A stretch of DNA of 64,000 bases from the NCBI GenBank assembly GCA_951812925.1, contig OX638370.1, positions 41,295,948 through 41,359,947 on the forward strand, read 5' to 3'. The position numbers and the translations under genes were made by a program. The first letter of the stretch is position 1, and every line of letters starts with the position of its first letter. This DNA comes from Calliopum simillimum (lineage: Eukaryota; Arthropoda; Insecta; Diptera; Lauxaniidae). Of this stretch, positions 56,823-64,000 are shown piece by piece. A model generated the notes under the pieces. The model saw only the letters and a program-made list of their open reading frames with translations. It was not told the origin of the DNA and searched no databases.

Positions 56823-58055
56823 GGATAGAGTTGTTTTAAATTGTTGCACAGTTTTCTTAAAGTAATGTATTTTTTCTTCTTTATAAAGTATTACATCATT
56901 TTTTTATTTGTTCCAAGAAAGCACCTATACCCCATAAGTCCTTCAGCAAAGCACTTCACAAAATTAATTATTGTGCCCGCTTACCAAAAATTCATTCTCT
57001 TGTTCAAATGATTCTTTTAATTTTCTGTAGGAAACTACAACCAATCTAAGTCCCCACCATCATGAACCCTACGTGTGACTTCGCGCAATCCGAAAAAAAT
57101 ACTTAGAGAAAAATGAAAGAAAAGCTCTAAATAATGGACCATATGCCCAAAAAAAAGTTTTGACCAAAAAAGAATAAGTCTAACACATTCGATCTCGAAA
57201 AATTAATCCAAATTGATAAATGCTGCCGCCTTCAAGCCCATTTTGCATGGGGCGATAACCCCTTCGCCCCTCAAGGTATACCACTACATTGTAAACAAAT
57301 ATTTAGAGATAAGTCGGCGCATCGTTCTTAGCAAAAGATGATGCATATTGGCCATAAATAGATGTGTTTCTTTCCATAAAACTATATTTTAATGCAAATA
57401 TTGGATCTGTTGAAGTGTTGATACTTTTTGGGAGCTTTTAGCACTTTTTTTGCTATTTGGTACACAATAAAAAAGCAAATTTGGCATCCCTGGTGCGATG
57501 TTAGCGCAACAAATGCAGAGCAAAAAAAAAAAAAACGTGTCAGTTTTCGTCTTTCTCTTTGTACATATTTCTATCTTATGTGACCGTGTATTTTGTTGTT
57601 GTAAATATTGAAAAATTTGTTTTTAATTTTACCTGGCTAAAATGTAAAAATTAAAATAATTTTAGCTTTGTGCACATCTACACACAAAAACCTTTCTAAT
57701 AGTGTACAATTCAAAGTTGAAGTGAATTTCTAAAATAGGAAAAAAAGATGGACAAGTTTTTGTCTTGCGTATTAATATATAGATTTTGTGATAAATAAAT
57801 ATTTCTTGGATCAAAAGATAAAGTGGAATTTGTTTTTGTATGTTGCTATATAAATATCAGGAAATATATATCAAAATATAAATAATATATACTGATAAGG
57901 ATAACACTTTCCAAAAATATCAAATGTGAGTATGTAACCGGTGTGGAACCAGTGTCTTAAACATTCTCAGCTTCAACAGAATATTTAATCGGAATAGATG
58001 TATGCTGGCGTAATATGCGCTGTTTGCAGCTTGTATTCCATCGTTTATAGCCTCT
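56823..58055. other. Unassigned DNA
   Basis: Includes TATA-rich stretches near 57840 and no supportable gene. Confidence 0.4.
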
Positions 58056-58057
58056 TA

Positions 58058-59650
58058 CAGTGTTGGAAAAAATAATAGGGACACACATCTCATTATAACG
58101 CATGCAGAAATAATATTTTTCTCTGCAGACAGAATCCACAGTAAAGTTACGTTATGTAACGGGGCTTCAAAACGACAACCCCGTTTTATTAGCACATATT
58201 GCCATTTCGAAAAAAAAAAAAACTTTAAAAACTGTGCACACTTCGTTTAGGGGCTGGAAAAAATAATAGGGACAAAACATGATTTTAAGTGCTTGGTACC
58301 TGTTATAGAGCTAATTGTTGATTTGAAAGTGGTAAGTAGTGTATTATTAATTGAAGTGAAAAAATTTTAAGTATTTGCCTGGGCAATTTGAAAGATTAAA
58401 GCGAAATTAACGCAAAATGGGTCGAGGAGTCTACTGTTCTAAGGAACAGGAGAAAATAATAAAGAATCTAAGGGTAGCGGGTAAAACCATAAAGTAAATT
58501 TTGGCTATAATGAATTGCTCTAAGGCCATGGTCATTAACGGTTTGAAATCAATTCCGGAAAAAGAAAAAAAGCGCCAAATTTCCAGACAGTTTGATAAAA
58601 TTATTGTGAGGCATTTGAAAAAAAATGCATTTCTTTTGTCCATTGACCTCAAGCTTGCTCTAGGAGCTCCAGTAACAGTCCGCATTGTAAGAAACAAGCT
58701 TCGGAAAGCAGGATTGTGTGGCAGAAGTGCAAGAAAAGTAAAATTTTTAAGCCAAAAGAACATATCCCAGATAATTAATTTTGCCACCAGGCTCAAGTTT
58801 CATCAAAACTGTTAAAATCTGTAGTGGTTGGACGATACTCAAATTTATTTGTTTGTTTCTGGTTGTAGATTGTTTGTTAGATGACCTTAGAATGCAGTAT
58901 TCGAAACCAGATACACTGGGAAGCTAGTTAAAAATGGTGATATTATATCACGACATGGGGTTAATTTTTGGCGGCTGAAGTTGCGTCAGTATTATAGAAT
59001 AAAGACCGAATGTATGCATCAGAATATGTTGATATCCTCTATACAGTTATGCGGCCTTTTGTGGGAGAGAAAATTTCTTTGATCTGAGATGTCATGCATG
59101 GTAATGACCCCAAACATTCATCAAAGCCAGTGAAGTCAGGAATGAATCAAAAAAAATATCACGGTTATGGATTGACCGTCACCGTCACCGGATCTCAATC
59201 CCGTAAAGCACGTCTGAGGAGTGCTTAAGAAGTTCATTGGTTTTGATACATCAGAATATAAAAACGATTTATTGCAGGAAATACAAGAAGAATGGTACTT
59301 GACACTGTTTGAAATATGTGGAAGTTTTATGGAATCTATGCCTTGTAGACGCTTAAAAACACTTAAAATGGAGAAAGCATCGATAAAATATTGAACTGGT
59401 GAAACTCATATAAGCACTAAAATAAGAGTTAAATGACGTTTGTCCCTATTATTTTTTCCAGGATGGAAACCAAGAATGTCGCGTATTTTTTTCATCTAAG
59501 GACTTGAACTTAATTTTTTTTCAGTTTCTTTAAACTATACTAAAATTAACTCAAATTGCATAATATATTTTCCAGAGTAACGGATTGATTAAAAGATGTG
59601 GTTGAAAACCTTAAAAAAATTGCTTGTCCCTATTATTTTTTCCAATACTG
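58058..59650 (+). mobile_element. Tc1-like element with IR/DR ends, 1,593 bp, inactive
   Basis: Ends CAGTGTTGGAAAAAATAATA and complement CAGTATTGGAAAAAATAATA, flanked by TA at 58056-58057 and 59651-59652. The GGAAAAAATAATAGGGAC motif repeats inside each end (58255 and about 59445), giving the inverted/direct-repeat ends of Minos/Paris-like Tc1 elements. Confidence 0.9.
58417..59394 (+). pseudogene. Tc1-like transposase, multiply broken
   Basis: Starts MGRGVYCSKEQEKIIKNL (58417), an in-frame stop follows at KTIK, then the HTH region continues with KKNAFLLSIDLKLAL, VRIVRNKLRKAGLCGRSARK, further frame breaks near 58813-59100, NDPKHSSKPVK (second catalytic Asp) and, in another frame, SPDLNP. At least three stops/frameshifts. 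Not functional. Confidence 0.88.
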
Positions 59651-59652
59651 TA

Positions 59653-60582
59653 TGCATCTTTGTTGGCTGATATGGTATTTAAATTCTTGTACACTTTTAA
59701 ATGTTACTATATTCTAAAACTCTGGGCTGCTGTCATATACCGGTGTATGACCTCTTGTTCTCAATCCCTTCAGTTCGCTTTTCCGTATCAATGATGTTGA
59801 CAGAGTGTGGAGATCGAGTTACTGGCCTATATTACCAGAAAAGGAACCTCGATGGAAATAAGAGAGACAGATGAAGAGTGGGGAGCCCCTGCAAGGGACT
59901 GATCGTTAGGTCGACACCCTTTTTTTACTGACGATAACAGAAATATGAAAAAGCCATGACCTCCGATGAAGATATATTTTACTGCTCTGGTTTTTCCTCA
60001 GATATGTAAAAAACAAAATGACTTTCTAAGTAATTTATTTCTTTAAGTATCTGGTAGACATTAAAATTGACAAAAGCAAATAAAATCTTGTGTAAATATT
60101 CTAAGCTTAGCTTGTGTTTCAAAGAAACATTATCATTAATTAACTTTTTAACTAAAGGTTAATGGCGTTATGATTGGCAATGCAAAATATTGCTTTCGTA
60201 TTTGAAGTAGAAGTAAAAATTTGCGTAAATGTCTTAAAATAACTTGTTTTAGTATTGAAGTTTATGCTAACAAAAGAAAAACTCAGATCTCTTGTTCAAA
60301 TTTTACAAAAATGTAAATGAATGCTCTATGCAGAAGAATCATTTGTAGTGTGTATAGGAAATTGCATTGTCTACGAGTTTTGGTATTGATGAATCAGTTT
60401 TGAAAGAAGAAATTTTTCTTTATGAAACGTTTTTGATTAGCCAGCATACAGTGTGAAGCCAAACGTTTTCTTATTCGGAAAATTCTTCAACATTCGGAAA
60501 TATTTTCTTCTTCAACACACAATGAGTAATTACGTCGAATGGCTTCGATTTTAATAGTCATCTATACTCATACGCATGTCTA
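59653..60582. other. Unassigned DNA
   Basis: No gene or element recognised. Confidence 0.4.
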
Positions 60583-60590
60583 TGGATTTT

Positions 60591-60733
60591 CAGTGCAGGA
60601 TATGGGGGGCTAAAGTCGGACGATAAGACGATTTTGACATCTAATTGAACATTTTCCTTTTATAGCCAGTCACAATTTAGAGCTTATGAGTGGGGCTTTA
60701 GCTCCCATAGCCCACATCCTGGAGCCGCCACTG
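60591..60733. mobile_element. hAT-like MITE, 143 bp
   Basis: Right end complement reads CAGTGGCGGCTCCAGGATGT; left end CAGTGCAGGATATGGGGGGC is the same with an internal deletion, both leading to GCTAAAG. Flanks TGGATTTT (60583-60590) and TGTATTTT (60734-60741) match 7 of 8, as expected of a hAT 8-bp duplication. Confidence 0.65.
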
Positions 60734-60741
60734 TGTATTTT

Positions 60742-61596
60742 TAATAGTGCTTATGTGTGTGTACTAAAAGGAAAATTCTTAATCACATAACAAAAATTTG
60801 AATAAAGTCAGCTCACAAAATGGCAAAACGCTTGTTGGCATTTAAAACAAAGAAATGGCAGGCAAACAGACAGCGTTCATTTAACTCTGTTTTAGACAAT
60901 GATTGCTGGCACATTTGTTAGTATAAGAGTATTTAAAATTTGCATGTGTATATGCACTTGTTCCATGTTTAAGTGTGTGTAATTCGTTCAGGTGTGTATG
61001 TCTATTTTAGACACAAACTGTTATGATATTTACGACACAAATTCGATTTTAATGCTAATACAACAAGATAGATAGCACATGTATACGTACATACCAGACA
61101 CAAACACAATGTTAAAATCAAATCCTCGTATTACATATGTGCGACTGTTAAAAAAAAGACAGCGCACAAAATTTCTGGCATTAAACCATAAATTTTGAGG
61201 CACACGAGTACACGAATATTTTAGTAGATCATTGTTTTGCCAAAATTTTGGGAGGTGAACTATGAATCTGCGACAAAAAGAAAAAGAGAGGAAAAAGCTT
61301 AGTCGACGAAGTACATGTAGAGTTAGAGATACTTTAACAGTAGTTTTTTATGAGATTTTATGACTTAAGCCAATGAAATAATGAACAAAAATAAAAACGA
61401 AATAACGCCCAAATTATTTTCATATAAATTTGGGCAATAATCATTTTAGAAACAACGCCCAAAAAATATGAAATAACGTCAAAAACAAAAATGGTCTTAA
61501 AAGTTTTAAATCACTGTCTCTTGACAACTAATAAGAATATAATCAATATCATCACCGATCTTAAAATGACTTATCATCGATTCACGCTGCTCTGCA
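60742..61596. other. Unassigned DNA
   Basis: AT-rich with TG-rich stretches near 60955-60990; no gene. Confidence 0.4.
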
Positions 61597-62215
61597 ATTT
61601 TTATACCTTACACCCAGGGTATATTCACTTTGTCCTTCAGCTTGTAACGCAGAGAAGGAGGCGTGGCAGGCAGAGAAAAGTATATATATTCTTGATCAAC
61701 GTCACCTCCTGAGTCGATATGGCCATGTTCCTCTGTCTGTCTGGCTGGCTGGGTGGCTGGCTGTGCATGGAAATACATTTTTTGGGAAAAATTAGTAGGT
61801 CGTCAAAGTTAGCTCGTAGAATTAAAAATGAGCGAAATCGGTACAGACACGCCTATCGCCCATACAAAACATATATTCAAAACGCAACTTTAGGAGTACT
61901 TTTAGCGAAAATGCAATCAAAACACAAATATTTACTACGAAATGTAAGCGCAAGCTCTGGCAAAAAACTGGCTAAAATTGGACAAGAGGGCATGGCACCT
62001 CCTATATAAGCAAAAGTTTCAAAACTAAAAACGTTTATTGAGATGATCGAACTAAACTTTACTCAGACACTAAGGACTATAAATGAAGGCTCTGAGCAAA
62101 AACTAGGTGGATTTGGACAAGAGGGCGTGGCACCTCCCATACAAGCAAAATCTTTAAAATACTGCAGTGTAGGGTATTAAATGTTTGGCGGGGCCAAAGG
62201 TTACACTCTTACTAG
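61597..62215 (+). mobile_element. Helitron-like dispersed repeat, copy 5 (near full length)
   Basis: Begins ATTTTTATACCTTACACCCA, with AAGGAGGCGTGGCAGGCAGA, then GGGCATGGCACC and GGGCGTGGCACC units, and ends TTTGGCGGGGCCAAA (hairpin), 13 nt, CTAG at 62215 followed by T. The changed loop with preserved stem compared with copy 4 supports a conserved hairpin. Confidence 0.75.
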
Positions 62216-64000
62216 TTATTTTTACTTTTTTATCCTGACATGTACAATATATAGGATCAAAAAAAAAAAAGTTCGCTGTTAGCCCCCCATTTTGAAAGAC
62301 TATCAGTTTTGATTTTTTTGTTTTGACCTCTAAATAATACGCTATTTAAATATTTCTTATTGCTCCGCAATTTGACGTCCGATCATCAAGTATAGTATAT
62401 CGATGTGTGATATATTTCATTCATAGAAGTCATTTATGTCAAATGTTTTTTTCGACTAGTTCTACTCAGTTTCTACCACCCTAAGGTGCCCGACACTTAT
62501 AAAAAATCATAAGATTCATCTCTACAAAGTTTCCTCAAACTGTTGAAATTGAAGAAGTTATAGCGAATCTAAAACTTCAGTACAAAATATGAAAATTAGG
62601 ATGTTAAAAAACGAAAATCGCCCCCTAAAACTATGCAAGATTCTTTTTTTATTTATTTGCATACCGAATGAAAAGTCAAATGTTAAAAAAAAAATATTGC
62701 ATAGTTTTATTGTCCTACTGTAACCAAGTTTTTGGATAAAGGGCTCAAAAAGACTCGTAGAAACAACATAATATAATGGGTTGATATGTTTTAGAATGTT
62801 AATATGAAATCAAGCAAGGAACAATTTTCTAGAACATTATATTTCGGTTTTATGGGTCTTTTTGACACCTTCATCCAAAAGCTTGTTTATAATGGGTTAA
62901 AATATTCTACAAAAAAATTCTAAAAAAAAATTTAAGTTAACTGAAAAAAAAAAAAAATACCGTAATAATGGTGACGACCCTGTATGGTAGCGCACGCGCA
63001 CCGATGACTTATGATAAACACAACATTATACAACTTCAAAAACTCATAACTTTATAAAACATACCACAATTTTGAGCCCGGAAAATTATTGTAATGATAT
63101 TTACTTATAAATAAAAATATTTCGAAAGAAAATACAAAGGGTGCACCAAGCCCCAAAATGGCTTTGAAAAAGAAAAAAGGTTTTTTTCCACCAAAAATAC
63201 ATTTTTCTTGCTTTTTTATTTTTTTTGTTCAAAAGGTGATACGTTTCTACAGTAACACTGAAAATTTCATCAAAGGTTGGATCGAACTTTCTATGGCGGC
63301 CATTTTGGAAATTTTCGGAAGTGCGGAAAATTATTTCACCAGAGTTTAATGTATGTCAAATACTAACTTTTCACCGATTTTCATAAAAATCGCAGATGTC
63401 TAATCAAATCTTGATCGGTTACGCAAAAAAAGACTCATTTTTATGTTCAATGAACATTGTTCATATGCATTCGATAAAAGTTTGTACACATTATTCCATT
63501 GAACATGAGACCTTATAGCTTCAGAAATTTAGCATTGCTTTGCTTAATTACCGACCAATATTTTTTCTGAACATATGAACTTTATGTTCACAAATGTGAT
63601 TGTCGTAGCAAATTATTGGCGGAAGTGTAAACTATTGTTTGACCATTTTTTTTTTTCGTGCACATTTTTGAATATTTTTTTTTTCTGAAAGCATTAATCG
63701 TTTAAACCTGTTATCCCTAAGTTATTTCATACCTTTTTTTCTTTTTCTTGCATGTTCCCCAGTTTAAAGGTTGCTTTTGCAACCACTTCTAAGCTGATAT
63801 GTCTAAATGTCAGTCGAAAGTTTTTCACAGTCATGTGACAATGGGAAATAAAAAATTATAACTAATGCCAAACCATCGCACGTCCAAGCCAAACTTAAGC
63901 TGCTTAACTGATTCCCAACGGCTCTGGTTTAATAACATCAAATTTCATTTCATCGTTCAATTTTTCGTAGTGATGTTTGGGATTTTCTTTCGTTTATTTT
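62216..64000. other. Unassigned AT-rich DNA with a small inverted repeat
   Basis: An imperfect hairpin at about 62728-62887 pairs TTTTTGGATAAAGGGCTCAA with the complement of a region ending CATCCAAAAGCTTG. No gene is supportable; a short open frame at 63158 lies in simple-sequence DNA. Confidence 0.5.

Noticed and set aside
1..64000. CRISPR arrays, bacterial operons or integrases
   Set aside because: None present; repeats are tandem satellites, LTRs or TIRs and the coding content is eukaryotic.

Overview
The window reads as AT-rich nuclear DNA from a dipteran insect, possibly a tephritid-like fly (inference). The evidence is two LTR retrotransposons primed by a tRNA-Lys with the fly-type 3' end, an insect gustatory-receptor gene, and a mix of RTE/CR1/Jockey-like non-LTR, Tc1-like, Helitron-like and foldback elements. 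There is nothing bacterial or viral in the strict sense. I can support only one host gene in 64 kb; almost everything else recognisable is transposon-derived.

Layout. 1-767: a 108-bp tandem repeat followed by an AAAAGTTTTT/AAAAACTTTT array. It abuts, and probably interrupts, the 3' LTR of LTR element A (minus strand, 768-9813; gag with an N-terminal RING-H2 finger, pol broken by one stop codon, PBS, 2.74-kb 5' LTR). 9814-11644: unrecognised DNA, a truncated MITE and a second copy of the satellite/AAAAGTTTTT repeat. 11924-13466: a two-exon gustatory receptor gene with a TATA/initiator promoter. 13600-16436: a degraded RTE-like RT fragment, an 885-bp TIR element, a Helitron-like copy and a 354-bp MITE. 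18328-19943: a Tc1-like element rearranged into a near-perfect palindrome. 21290-31427: nested inverted-repeat elements, a foldback element, a SINE-like sequence and Helitron-like copies. 33588-43913: LTR element B (minus strand, 10.3 kb), complete, with 4-bp target duplication, 2,354-bp near-identical LTRs, an intact RING-Gag and an intact pol. 44.7-50 kb: a Helitron-like copy, a foldback element split by a truncated LINE, and an RTE-like fragment. 50.9-54.7 kb: a LINE with an uninterrupted endonuclease-RT ORF preceded by 545-bp tandem 5' units and no ORF1. 55.9-64 kb: several small MITEs, a dead Tc1-like element, another Helitron-like copy and unassigned DNA.

How parts work together. In both LTR elements the order is 5' LTR, tRNA-Lys PBS, gag (RING, capsid-like region, zinc knuckles), pol in the -1 frame overlapping the end of gag (protease, RT, RNase H, integrase), then 3' LTR with no env. 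The two elements are clearly diverged in protein sequence, yet both keep a canonical RING-H2 finger at the Gag N-terminus after the same MAVRHS start. A ubiquitin-ligase-type domain built into a Gag protein is the most unusual feature here. The short non-autonomous elements (Helitron-like, Tc1-like, hAT-like, Harbinger-like, foldback) appear to be remnants mobilised by enzymes not encoded in the window.
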